From: Prostheceraeus crozeri
Lineage: Eukaryota; Platyhelminthes; Polycladida; Euryleptidae
Direction of reading: 5' to 3'
DNA: 64,000 bases
NCBI GenBank assembly: GCA_907163375.1
Contig: CAJQUW010005698.1
Location: forward strand, 62,001 to 126,000
This document shows positions 1 to 9,952 of this stretch, one piece after another (position 1 is the first letter of the stretch; the number at the start of each line of letters is the position of its first letter). Both the position numbers and the translations under genes were made by a program. Under the pieces are notes generated by a model. It did not search any database and was not told the DNA's origin. It was given only the letters and a program-made list of their open reading frames with translations.

Positions 1-202
1 ATTTCATGTAATCACATTGTAAAAAGTCAAGGTCCAATAGATGAGATCATAGTCAGAGGCAAGCACGAAATAGGTAAGTTATAGGAAATCAAATAACATT
101 ATGTTCTCTAATCTAATGAATTTTCTTTTTATTTCAGTTGATATCCCCGACTTGTCAGGAAGCAATCAGCAGTCCCGAGAACGCCACAAGCGGCTCTTTT
201 AG
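1..202 (+). CDS. C-terminal two exons of an unidentified spliced gene
   Basis: The window opens inside an exon that is open in frame 1 and ends at 73 with a consensus donor (G|GTAAGT). The acceptor is TTTATTTCAG at 128-137, and the exon resumes at 138 without breaking frame, giving a GTT codon across the junction. The last exon ends in TAG at 200-202. The visible tail is about 45 residues, mixed charged, and finishes in a basic run ERHKRLF. I do not recognise the family. The upstream part lies outside the window. The stop codon falls in a 16-nt stem-loop (192-207). The short 64-bp intron and matching phase make this a real splice event in my reading, but the gene could belong to a TE. Confidence 0.5.
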
Positions 203-207
203 GAGCC
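192..207 (+). promoter_or_regulatory. Histone-like stem-loop spanning the stop codon
   Basis: GGCTCT-TTTA-GGAGCC folds into a 6-bp stem (last pair U-G) with a four-base loop. It differs only at three central positions from the canonical metazoan replication-dependent histone 3' stem-loop. It overlaps the TAG stop instead of lying 20-60 nt after it, and no clear purine-rich downstream element follows, so a histone-type role is doubtful. Confidence 0.25.
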
Positions 208-939
208 ACATGGAGCAAAAAGTGATAGTACCTCCTCGTGGTTTGCTCGGGACAGACTTCGGTCTGACTGAATCTATCACACAAATATAAAAAATATAAT
301 CATAAAGTTGTATCTGTTATCAGACAACTTTAACGTTGCATGGCACGGGGAACTTCGGTATGATACTTCCTGCTGACGGGCGTTCTTTCGAGACAGCGTT
401 GAAACCCGTAGTGAGGAGTGTAGCACGGGGCAGAGATTTCATTAATCCGACTCTCCAACGGTCGTTGTGGTCTTATTCCTCAAAGTAGCACTCTAAACGT
501 CATGGGCGACATTTAGCTATCTGTCATAGGTTTCCTTATAATGCTATCAGGTTATTAGGTTATTATGCTATCAGGTTGAATAGTCTCTTGCTATCAAGAG
601 ATTCACTTCTACTCATAAAACATATCATCGCTGTAATACCTCCTTTGCTCGAGCGTTCCCTCGGGACGGCGGGTACTGCCGTAGAGGGATTGCGTTGCAC
701 GGGTTGTTCGTCGTTTGTTAGACCGAAACCTCTGAGCCGTTGCTCATGTTGGGCGTTCGACTTCATACTCAACGTGACGCTTTCTCTTGCCAGGTCAGAA
801 TACTTCAGCCATTTGACAAAGGTTAGTCTTTATGATATGGAGTAGAGGGAAATGTAATTCATTAGATGTAACTTCAATGATTGTTCCCATGATAAACGTT
901 GACTAGGCAAATGAAACGATTCTCATCTTTCATTTTCAG
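203..939. other. Non-coding, hairpin-rich region between two spliced units
   Basis: There is no convincing coding frame. A CAGAC-TTCG-GTCTG hairpin (UUCG tetraloop) lies at 253-266. The stretch 330-780 is unusually GC-rich for the window and dense in short self-complementary pieces, such as CGGC...GCCG and TCCCTCGGGA near 650-690. It could be 3' UTR, a structured RNA or a SINE-like repeat. No RNA polymerase III A or B box was recognised. Confidence 0.35.
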
Positions 940-981
940 TGATTGAAGTTTTACAATTATCAACTGACTATCCGAACAATA

Positions 982-1679
982 ATGGAGTTTACGAAAATTG
1001 AGAATTACCGCATTGCTGCCGAGATGGCGAAGGCCACCATCGAGCAATGTTGTAAGTGTGTTGTATTTGTGTCAAGGTTGACTCACTCTATTACCAACAT
1101 CATAAGGGTAGACATCCCAATTAAAATCAAGACCCCTCCCTTATTTTATTCATGTTTAAACAGAATCCAAATTTTAACTCTGCTCATCTTTGCTCTCATT
1201 CATTTTCAGTGCATGAATGTATTCGCAATGGGGAACCCGTCCCCCAAGGAGTAATCGGGGAAGTGTATGAGCGACTTGGCAGGTGTAAGTATCTTTGATA
1301 TCTCATGTCTAGGTTGTTTCAGATCCTCTGTATCATCCTTGTCTCAATCTCTAATCTCTTTTTCCTATCTACAGACTTGGCCAAGATGAAGAAGTGGGAG
1401 GAAGCCGCGAGGCGGAAATACCGCGAGGAATTTGCGGCCCTACCTTCCCATCCTTCAACCTCCGCTCAAGGTCCGACTCCTTTCTCGGGCATCGTCATCG
1501 CCCCAACTCTACCGCCTGCTCCGCTACCTGCACCAGTCTTGTTTGGAAAGTTCCAAGCAGAGTCTAGCACAAACTGCATTGGAAGAACGACTGATTTCAA
1601 AAACCGGCCTTTCTGGGTGTTGCGTCCTCGAATCAAAGATCGAGACCAATGTTTGTGTATCAAGCGCTCAAATTTGCAG
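982..1679 (+). CDS. Unidentified protein encoded by three spliced exons
   Basis: The three exons are 982-1051, 1210-1284 and 1375-1679. Introns have GTAAGT and GTAAGT donors and TTTTCAG and CTACAG acceptors. Phases agree exactly (70 + 75 + 305 nt = 150 codons), and a further donor (CAG|GTAAGC) follows at 1680, so at least one more exon is expected. The first ATG in the frame is at 982, just after an in-frame stop at the preceding acceptor. The product starts MEFTKIENY. It has a charged, probably helical middle (KMKKWEEAARRKYREEF) and then a Ser/Pro-rich stretch. No catalytic motif or membrane segment is visible. It could be a host gene or TE ORF1-like. The splice model is well supported, the function is unknown. 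Confidence 0.5.
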
Positions 1680-2140
1680 GTAAGCTGAAACCATCACTTT
1701 TCTTACAATATTTTCGGTGAACATGATAACAAATCAGGCTTCATCATCTACAATCAGTAAATAGTAATGACAGAGACAATGGTAGATCTACATGTACTCA
1801 ATTTTCTCACTATATTTCATTCTCTTATAGTTCCTATATTTCAAATTTTTGAATTATAGCCTATTTTTACAATGCCTAGGTTGTTGAAAATCAACAAAAT
1901 ATTGATAACTTCATTATAATAACAACCTACGTACAAATTATAGCAAGGTGTTCATAAGCAAATTAGATAGGCATACATAGGCACATTTAGTCTACATGTA
2001 TACTGAACAAGAATTTGATCCCATACAATGCTATATTTTCTGATAGCTGTAATAGTAAAGCCGTAATATTTCTCATTCTATAACATCTATTACTAAATGT
2101 CATTGCACGAAATTTGTATTATTGATACTGACCTTTTATA
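1680..2140. other. AT-rich intron or intergenic sequence
   Basis: This stretch starts with the donor of the preceding exon and is AT-rich. I see no gene, repeat or RNA motif in it. Confidence 0.4.
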
Positions 2141-4148
2141 TTGAAACTAACTAATTTAGAATATATTTATCAGCTCATGGCTGACGCACTTTTCATGAAC
2201 AACATCATTAATTCCCGGGATGTGTCGACCTTACTGGCAAACATACTTTGCTCAATCGACGACATCAAATACTGTGAAGGCAGATGTGAAACTTGTAAAT
2301 CGTCACCAGCAATAGATGGATCGATGATAAAATCAACAATTTTGAAATATTTTTGTTGGGATAAGATCATTGATGAAAACAATTATTCAACAACCAAATG
2401 CATTTCGGCAAGACATATTTATTTCTCTGCTTAAATTTCTCTATTTCTATAAGCACGCATTGACTACATCATGCATACATGCACATTATCTTTTGCAGGG
2501 AAATTTACGTACATGAACGGACGACAACGCTTTCATATATGTAGGGCCCATTTATACTTACAGCTGTGGAGTGGATATGTTAGATATATTTATGTTACTT
2601 TTGATTATGCAATATTGATAAGCATTTTTTTGCTTGTCACTTTTGGGTTGACAAGTAAAGTAAGATGTCATTTCTAAATCTGATGATAAACGTAATGCGT
2701 ATGGTAACTGGAAATCAGAAGTAGCAACGGAAAGGATATACATAATTGAGAAGTAACAAGTCAAGTGCAGCGTATAACTTTGCCAATTTATGTGAAGATT
2801 TGAATGATGATAATAGTTGTAATTACAATAATTACTGAGGTATAAACGCTAATGTGCAGCATCCAAAAAAGTATACGATATTCCTGTAGAATGATGGTAG
2901 TAAACAATTACCAAACTTTCTATCATTGAAAAGAACTTTAGAATTGGACTATTAGCCAACCATGTTGTTGCAGAAAGTGGAGAGTGTTGTCGGCCTTGCT
3001 CAGCGTTTTGAGAAAGACCTGAGAGCACATGCGCTACATGAGTATAAAATCAGGCGCCAATTCAGAGAGATACGAAGCTCAAAAGAAAACCTGAAGAAGG
3101 ACGAGATTTTGCTACATATTGACTTCTCCGAAAACTATTCTTGCAAACGGAGCGAGGAGGTACAAGCTGCTCATTTCGGCAGCTTTCACCAGGGTGTTTA
3201 CTATATGACCGGATCCCCTGCAAATGTAATTGTAACAGTCTCGCCAATATTGTAGCTGGGATTCAAAGTCATGGTAGTTCATACCCATGCCTATGGCGCG
3301 AATGCCCTGAGTTAGATTTCTCTTCCGAAAGAGAAAAGCAGTAGGCCTACCCTATGCGGACAATTGGTGATGTGAAAGAAAAAGCTATCGAATTTCAATC
3401 CACTCCGAATGCAAATGCAAAATCTTTTAAAAGTTGTATCAAAGAACCACTTATCAATGCGTGTGACAACGGTATATTTTTGCGGCATATACCACCACCT
3501 CAGCTACATTTGCTTTTGAGGATAACGAATAAATTATATAAATAAATGGAGAAGTATGAAAAAGGTAAGTCGATTACAAATCAATGGATACAAAGACTCG
3601 GAATAATCCGTCCTCAGCTCCATACCGGAGAATTCAATGGCAATATGTGCAAAAAATTACTAACAAACCTTGACGTACTTTACCCAATTATGAAGAAAGA
3701 AAATGCCGATGAACTGGTTTGCTTGATCACAGCGCTTACCTGTTTGAATAATGTACGAACAACACGCTTTGGAATGGATCTCATGCCTGATTTTGAGGTT
3801 CAAATCAAACAATTCCGTGAGAAGTATCTTCCTTTGAAAATTAGTGCAACCCCTGCTGCCCATGTATTATTTGCCATCCAATTTTGTATATAATGTCATA
3901 TTTACTATTTTCTGTATTTAATGTCATATTATATTGTATATAATGTCATCCAATTTTGCAGATTCTCCAAATCAAGTTTGGGCAGGTATTCTGAACAGGC
4001 ATTCGGAAGTGTGCATCGCGACTTCAGTGACCTGTGGCAGTCCACACGAAAAGTTGACACTTGTCACAAAAATTTCAGCATGAATTTGTTCAAAACTGTT
4101 CTTCGCTATAATGGGCGTCATCTGGGGTTGCAAATAATTTTTTCATAG
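2141..4148 (+). pseudogene. Relic of a DDE-like transposase, copy 1 (divergent relative of the 4996-6890 gene)
   Basis: Three separated blocks read on the plus strand. Block 1 (2170-2434) carries a compact Cys motif (CEGRCETC). Block 2 (2962-3255) has a basic helical segment and the motif HIDFSENYSC, a plausible first catalytic Asp. Block 3 (3354-4140) aligns residue by residue with the C-terminal half of the gene at 5598-6890. Shared landmarks are NAK-F, PPP-LHLL, FR-LN-V, I-ATP--H, then LG-Y-EQ--SVHR-F-D-W with a candidate terminal Glu. Frameshifts separate the blocks and no start codon can be assigned. A 72-bp in-frame insertion interrupts block 3 at 3887-3958. No inverted repeats were found around it, so this is a dead fragment. 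Confidence 0.6.
3878..3958. repeat. 72-bp in-frame insertion bounded by CCAATTTTG repeats
   Basis: CCAATTTTG occurs at 3878-3886 and again at 3950-3958. Removing one repeat plus the intervening DNA restores the reading QFCRFSKS expected from the paralogue. The inserted DNA itself holds reiterated ATAATGTCAT-type units. This looks like a local duplication or slippage event. Confidence 0.5.
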
Positions 4149-4343
4149 AATCATAGTCTTATATTTATATTGTAGCATGTGATGTTCGTTGGCTTTATAA
4201 TATTCGTTTAATGTATAATATGGCATTGCTATGATTACACCATGGATTAAGTTATTTGATAACAAACAGTTCTATGCTCAATAAAGTAAAAATGACAGTT
4301 GCTCATTTTTGTACTATAAGTAGTATATCAACCTAATGCATCA
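4149..4343. other. Spacer between the two DDE-like copies
   Basis: AT-rich sequence with no feature that I can support. Confidence 0.4.
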
Positions 4344-4347
4344 GTAC

Positions 4348-4671
4348 CACGGTGAGTCGGAACGTGCGGGTTTAACTTGAAAATTTCCCATAAGGTTTCT
4401 TAACGGTTTTGGGATAATTCGATGGTGCTGAGTTCAAATCTGACATCGAAAAAATCTTTCAACGACGATTTTTTTGCTATATGCAAAAAACAAAATGGCG
4501 GCCGTCAAAAACGAAACCGATTAATTATTTGCAGCTAGAAAATTTACCATGTGGTTTCTCAACGGTTTTGAGGTAATTCGATAGTGCTGAGTTCAAATCT
4601 GGCATCAGAAAGAACTTTCATCGACGTCCTTTCTTTCTATGTTCCTATTGCTACATGCATTTAATTACAAA
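4348..4671 (+). repeat. Left terminal inverted repeat with two 158-bp units
   Basis: The two units align at the phrase ATTCGATRGTGCTGAGTTC near 4416 and 4576, about 160 bp apart. The repeat is the inverted complement of 7107-7590, ending inward at GCATTTAATTAC. Confidence 0.8.
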
Positions 4672-4995
4672 AAATATACAAAAATAATTAAATTAATTAA
4701 TTACAAAAACATAATTCAAATCTTCATTTTCTTGATTGACTTCGATAGCACTGATATAGATTAATTCTTATCTTTCTATTTACCTCTATGTATTAGATGA
4801 CAATAGATAGAGATCAGGATAAAGGAAGATATCTATGTTCTTCTGAATCAACGCGTCATCTGATCTTCAACAATCAAAATAGCGGGCGCGTGATTTCATT
4901 GAATCAATTGCTATGTGCCTGCTGCAGGCCTGTGTCGTATATATCTATCTGCATCATGATGATATCATTCATTGAAGAAATCTATCGTGACGAGA

Positions 4996-6890
4996 ATGCC
5001 GAATAAGTTTCGTACTCACGAAGAAAACCATTGAAAACCATTTGTGCGATCTGCTGGAGCAAGGCCTTAGAAACATTTCTTCGTCGATTGAACAATTGAT
5101 CTTAGACTATGTGTTTTGTGACTTTGACCGAGAAGGTGGAACATTCCCTACGGTTATTTGTGATTCATGTAGAAAGAACTTGACGCAACTAGGAACTGGA
5201 GACTCATCGATCGAAATTGTAGTGCAAAATCGTGATACACTGTCAATCGCAAATTACAGAACACGTCAAAGCCAGGAGAAACCGTGCAAATGTACCTTTT
5301 GTCATATTTCTCGGGGAACGATCAATCCTCCCCCACCAACCAAAAGATCGCCAGGAAGACCTGTGATGAATCTGAACAACAATACAAAAACAGGAGTGAA
5401 AGTCTGCACAAGGTGTTTCGGTGAGATTGGAAGAGACAAGCCACATGACTGTTCTGTAAGAAGAAAATATGAAAATGTCAATAACATGTTGCTCAAATCA
5501 TCAGCGGAAGACCCAGAAAGATTTTCTGCAACAGTGATTGCCAACAAACTTAACAAGCATCGTCAAGGGTCCATTAAATTGTTGACTGCTCATTCCGATG
5601 CAATGGACATTGACTCTACGGATGGCCCAACATCTCCGATCAGCAACGAAACGTCGAAATTGTGTTGAAAGTAATGCAAAACAAAAGCTTAGCGAGAAAG
5701 ATCACGTATTCGATAAAACCTTTGAAGTTCGAACAATTGAATTCAGTAGCAGCGACAGCATGCATCCACGGCAATCTCGACCTGTAGTGTTTTGCAATGA
5801 TAATGAAAAATTTATTGTAGACGTTTGCAATGCAAAGGACATTGACCTTGATGATGTGATCGTCAAGATCGGAATCGATTCTGGTGGCAATTTTTTGAAA
5901 TTTTGCTTGTCCATGTTGCCCCGACCAGATCATCTATCAAAGTGTTCTGGTGTCAAAGGTATCTTCATCGTCGCAATTGTGCCTGAAATCGATGAATTGT
6001 ACGCAAACTTGAAATATATTTGGATTATGCTTGGTCTGCATACTGTGAACATTCATTTTTGCATCGCAGCTGATCTTAAAATCTGCAATCTCATTCTTGG
6101 ACTAATGAGTCATAGCTGTCTGCATCCTTGTTCTTGGTGTAACGTTTCAAAAGATAACCTTGAAAGTGTTGGAGAAAGACGAACTTTCAACTCTTTGATG
6201 GACTCATTTTGGCAATACATGGCATCTGGTGAAAGCAAGCAGAATGCAAAAGCATTCGGCAACGTTATTCATCCACCGCTTGTTGCAAAAACTGAAAGTT
6301 CCGATTCAGAATACATCATCGATCGACTGCCTCCACCAGAACTACATCTGTTGATTGGTTCTGTATCAACTCTGTACAAACGCATGGAAGACCGTTTTCC
6401 TGAGGCAGCACAGAAGTGGTTAACTGATTGTCATGTCAACCCCTGTTGCTATCACGGCGGCCGTTCCTTTACAGGTAACGACTCGCGGTTACTTCTTAGG
6501 AAAGTTGATATTTTGGCAGCCAACTGTCTACTTGGATGTCTTCCGTTTGTTAAAGCATTTCGGAGTTTGAATAGTGTCGTGGCCAACTGTTTCTCTCTCA
6601 CGCTCGAGGAGAATTTTCAGGACAAAATCCGTGAGTTCCGTGACGACTACCTCGCTCTCGGCATTACGGCGACACCTAAGATTCACGCAATTTTTCACCA
6701 AGTGAGAGAATTTTGCCTCTCAAAACATGAAGGACTGGGAAAGTACTGCGAACAAAGCTCAGAATCCGTTCACAGGAACTTCAACGATTTCTGGCAAAAT
6801 TACAAAATGAAAGACTGTGACAAATTAAATTACAGAAAGACTTCTGAGCCGTTTTGGCTTGCAATGGACGTCACATATAATTTTGATTGA
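4996..6890 (+). pseudogene. DDE-like transposase of the CACGG element, frameshifted
   Basis: An ATG at 4996 opens a 12-codon start (MPNKFRTHEENH) that meets TGA at 5032. Coding continues one frame over to 5668, then shifts again at about 5598-5668 and runs to 6890. The N-terminal part is Cys/His-rich (TVICDSCRKNL, CKCTFCHIS, KVCTRCFGEIG, PHDC), suggesting zinc-binding DNA recognition. The C-terminal part has KIGIDSGGNFLKF (candidate first Asp) and CIAADLKIC followed by HPCSWC (candidate second Asp plus CxxC insertion). SSESVHRNFNDFW supplies a candidate Glu. This order fits an RNase-H-fold transposase. Two frameshifts make it probably inactive. The family name is uncertain. Confidence 0.65.
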
Positions 6891-7106
6891 AATTTGTTTT
6901 TCTCAGATAAACATGTTGTTGGAAAAATAACTTTGTTTTCATCGAATAATAGAAAGGTTTTGAAAGCATAAATATGAGTATAAAACGAATGTCTTAATGA
7001 ATAAATTCGAAATCAATGTGTAAAATAGAATTGCACTTAATACCTCTAACGGACAGATTATCTCATGATTTGAATATTTGATCAGCGATTATCAAGTGCG
7101 GCAAAT

Positions 7107-7590
7107 TTTTTGTAATTAAATGCATGTAGCAATAGGAACATAGCAAGAAAAGACGTCGATGAAAGTTCTTTCTGGTGCCAGATTTGAACTCAGCACTATC
7201 GAATTACCTCAAAACCGTTGAGAAACCACATGGTAAATTTTCTAGCTGCAAATAATTAATCGGTTTCGTTTTTGACGGCCGCCATTTTGTTTTTTGCATA
7301 TAGCAAAAAAATCGTCGTTGAAAGATTTTTTCGATGTCAGATTTGAACTCAGCATCATCGAATTATCCCAAAACTGTTGAGAAATCACATAGGAATTTAT
7401 CTAGCTACGAAAAATTGATCGGTTTCGTTTTCGACGGCCACCATTTTGCTTTTTTGCACATAGCAAAAAAAGACGTTGAAAGATTTTTTTGATGTCAGAT
7501 TTGAACTCAGCACCATCGAATTACCCCAAAACCGTTGAGAAACCTTATGGGAAATTTTCAAGTTAAACCCGCACGTTCCGACTCACCGTG
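7107..7590 (-). repeat. Right terminal inverted repeat with three 158-bp units
   Basis: Units align at TTTGAACTCAGCA near 7186, 7341 and 7500 (spacings about 155 and 159 bp), in the opposite orientation to the left arm. The extra unit makes this arm about 160 bp longer. Confidence 0.8.
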
Positions 7591-7594
7591 GTAC

Positions 7595-8790
7595 AGTTTG
7601 CAATATCACAGCCTAATATTGTTAACAATTATTTCATAATACATCATACATCTATTTCTATCGTTATTCGATATATTCAACATTGAGAAACGTTATCTTT
7701 TTTGGTTAACTTACTTTAGAGGATGATTATACAAAATTCGAAATTCAAATTGGTAAAAAAAACAAAAAATGACGTCATACCAAAAATGAGCTCGATTATT
7801 TTTTTTTATTATGACCCTTAGGAGGTGAATTATCAATGAAACATCTCGTCTAGGGGGGGCCGCATTTTTTTGTTCCTTAACCCTCATTCCCGTCGGCCGT
7901 GCGTGGTAATGCTATTTCAACTTTCATTCAATAGCTCTATCTACAAGTGTCGGAATGACTCACGAAATACGCCTCGAGGCGTCCGTACAAGTTTCATCGG
8001 TTTTTCCTTCAACTTCCGCGACTATTTCAGCAAAATATAATAAAATGAAGATTGCATCTCTCATTTTTGCAGGAAATCAAATGAGAATCAAGGTGTTATC
8101 GACACCAAGAATAGAAATGTTCAATATCTTAAGAATGAACGTCGAATTCTCAAAATATGTATTGAAATCATTCAATCCAAGTATCAAACACGGACCAACA
8201 GTTTGATCATGAAGCATGAATGTGTTCGATAGTACACCTGCGAACGCAAAGCAATGTTGAATGAATAATACATTACACCAATCGATCTGTAATTACCAAA
8301 CAACAAACTTTTATCGGACAAATTTTCGTTTATCCGTCGACATCTATGCATAAATGGAAATACAATCTCTTTTGCTGCAAAACGGATGAAAAAATATGTC
8401 AAATATAGTACGCTTCATTTTCATTGAACAGCTTGTCACCTTCCTCTTTAATCAGTAGCTGGTATCTCTTTCAGGTTCGCCAAAGTGTATCTTGATTTCA
8501 AGGATAATCTTTAGATTGTAGATAGTGCCACAATGTGTAGATAGTGTAGATATCCACAATAGTGTTGATGGCTGCCACTGAAAAAGTACATCAGTTGATT
8601 TTGGGGATCCATCCTTACTAGTGGAATGAGCCTCAGCGCATGATTTACTTTTCACTGATGATCACATAATCACAGAGGTCGGAAATCAGTGTCATCGCAG
8701 TTATAAAGATGGTAAAGATAACCGTCAACCAGAAATCCTGACCATTATGATAACGCTTATTTCATTTAATGGATAATCAAGCTGCACGTA
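7595..8790. other. Intergenic sequence without recognisable gene
   Basis: AT-rich. TTAACCCTCATTCCCGTCGG at 7878-7897 resembles the TTAA-CCC start of piggyBac-type elements, but no partner end was found. Nothing else here can be supported. Confidence 0.3.
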
Positions 8791-8792
8791 TA

Positions 8793-9950
8793 ATGCAGGG
8801 TGAGTCAGAAGTAACCGAGCAGTCAATGCATTCGCAATGTATAACCCTGAATCCAAAGTAAACTGGAACCAGATGGTTTCTCGATGTCAGTTAATGCTCC
8901 ACGTTGTCAGCCTATTGACATGGATCTTTGGGTCGGTTTATTGATGGAATGTTTCTCTCAACTAAGTCAAAACATTTCAACACATCTCACCGATGTCACG
9001 ATTCTTTTTTCTGTTTGTCAGATATATCGTGTCGAAAATGGCTGAGACAAACAGCCACAGATTGGATATTGAAGAACGCATATTTATGATAATATATATC
9101 ATAATACATGCAGCCAATTCCAAGAGAAATTCGATCGATCTGATAAAAGAGTCTTCACCGCTAATCTTATTGATCGCATTGAATTAGCAGTTTCATGCGA
9201 TGATCTTCCAAGATCAGGCAGACCTATGTCCGCTTGGAAAGAGCAGCGCTGTGATCTGAATGCCATGTTCTCAGAAAAGATCATTTGGAGTTGTGAGACA
9301 ACTTTCAAGTTGAACGAGCAAATCAACCGTCACAATCCGGGTTACTGGAGATGTCAGCATTCTCATCAAATTGTTGAGAAAGAAGTTAACGCTGCTTATT
9401 GTTACAGTTTGGGTTGGAATCTGCACTTCAAGTCTGAGAGTTACCCTTCATTTTTAAGGAACATTGACTGAATACTTTTATAGGACAATGGTCAGCAACG
9501 ATTATCTGTCAAGTGTGATGCAATAGCCACATATCGAAGAGATGTGGTTTCAACAAGATCCACACATTACACCAGCACTGCGCGTGGCAACTTTCTAAGC
9601 GGATGGATTGGTCGCCATGGCCCTGTTGAGCATCCTCCTCGTTCCCTGATCTCACACCACCCCACTATTCCTTTGTACTGTTTAGAAGAAGTAGGTTTAT
9701 GCTGAAGACCCGAAGACAATTCAGCAACTCATTGCAAGTGTAGTGAATTCCTGTTCAATGATCTATCACTACTTGTGTAGACGACTGCGCTACTATGTTA
9801 TTCAAACAACATCCAGGTGATTCGACGAATGTGATCAGCTCTTAGAACATTTACTCTGGATGAAACATTTAAACTTGGTTTGACTTGAAATCAATTTTAT
9901 TAGGACTTTAGAAATTTTGACAGCTTGGTTACTTTTAACTCACCTTGTGT
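8793..9950 (+). mobile_element. Tc1/mariner-superfamily element, internally deleted
   Basis: Ends are imperfect inverted repeats. The left end is ATGCAGGGTGAGTCAGAAGT and the right end is the complement of ACACAAGGTGAGTTAAAAGT. They are flanked by TA at 8791-8792 and 9951-9952, the TA duplication expected of this superfamily. At 1158 bp it is only slightly shorter than typical mariners, yet the coding part lacks its middle. Confidence 0.75.
9029..9725 (+). pseudogene. Mariner-like transposase relic
   Basis: Reading from near 9038 gives an N-terminal helical region, then DLPRSGRPMS (the GRPR-like linker typical of mariner transposases). It jumps directly to TFKLNEQINRHNPGYW, the segment preceding the central catalytic block. 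Further on WFQQDPHITPA carries the second catalytic Asp, and the tail HPPRSPDLTPPHYSF replaces the usual PPYSPDLAP-type motif before the third catalytic residue. The second helix-turn-helix and the first catalytic Asp are absent, and several frameshifts are needed. It cannot encode an active transposase. Confidence 0.7.
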
Positions 9951-9952
9951 TA

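Larger units (their letters stand above)
4348..7590 (+). mobile_element. DNA transposon of uncertain superfamily with CACGG...CCGTG ends
   Basis: The element is 3243 bp. The left end (4348-4671) and right end (7107-7590) are long inverted repeats whose outermost bases are CACGGTGAGTCGGAACG and its complement. Both flanks carry GTAC (4344-4347, 7591-7594), which fits a 4-bp target duplication. Because GTAC is palindromic, a 2-bp TA duplication with CCACGG ends cannot be excluded. CAC-type termini recall EnSpm/CACTA or Chapaev, but neither assignment is secure. One transposase-like gene (4996-6890) lies inside in plus orientation. Inverted arms contain two (left) and three (right) copies of a unit of about 158 bp. 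Confidence 0.8.

Noticed and set aside
576-845. 89-codon open frame as a gene
   Set aside because: It starts and ends within the hairpin-rich block, shows no motif and overlaps an equally long antisense frame.
7878-7897. TTAACCCTCATTCCCGTCGG as a piggyBac terminal repeat
   Set aside because: No matching right end with TTAA could be found near the piggyBac relic. GGGTTAA at 58508-58514 does not match it well enough to pair.
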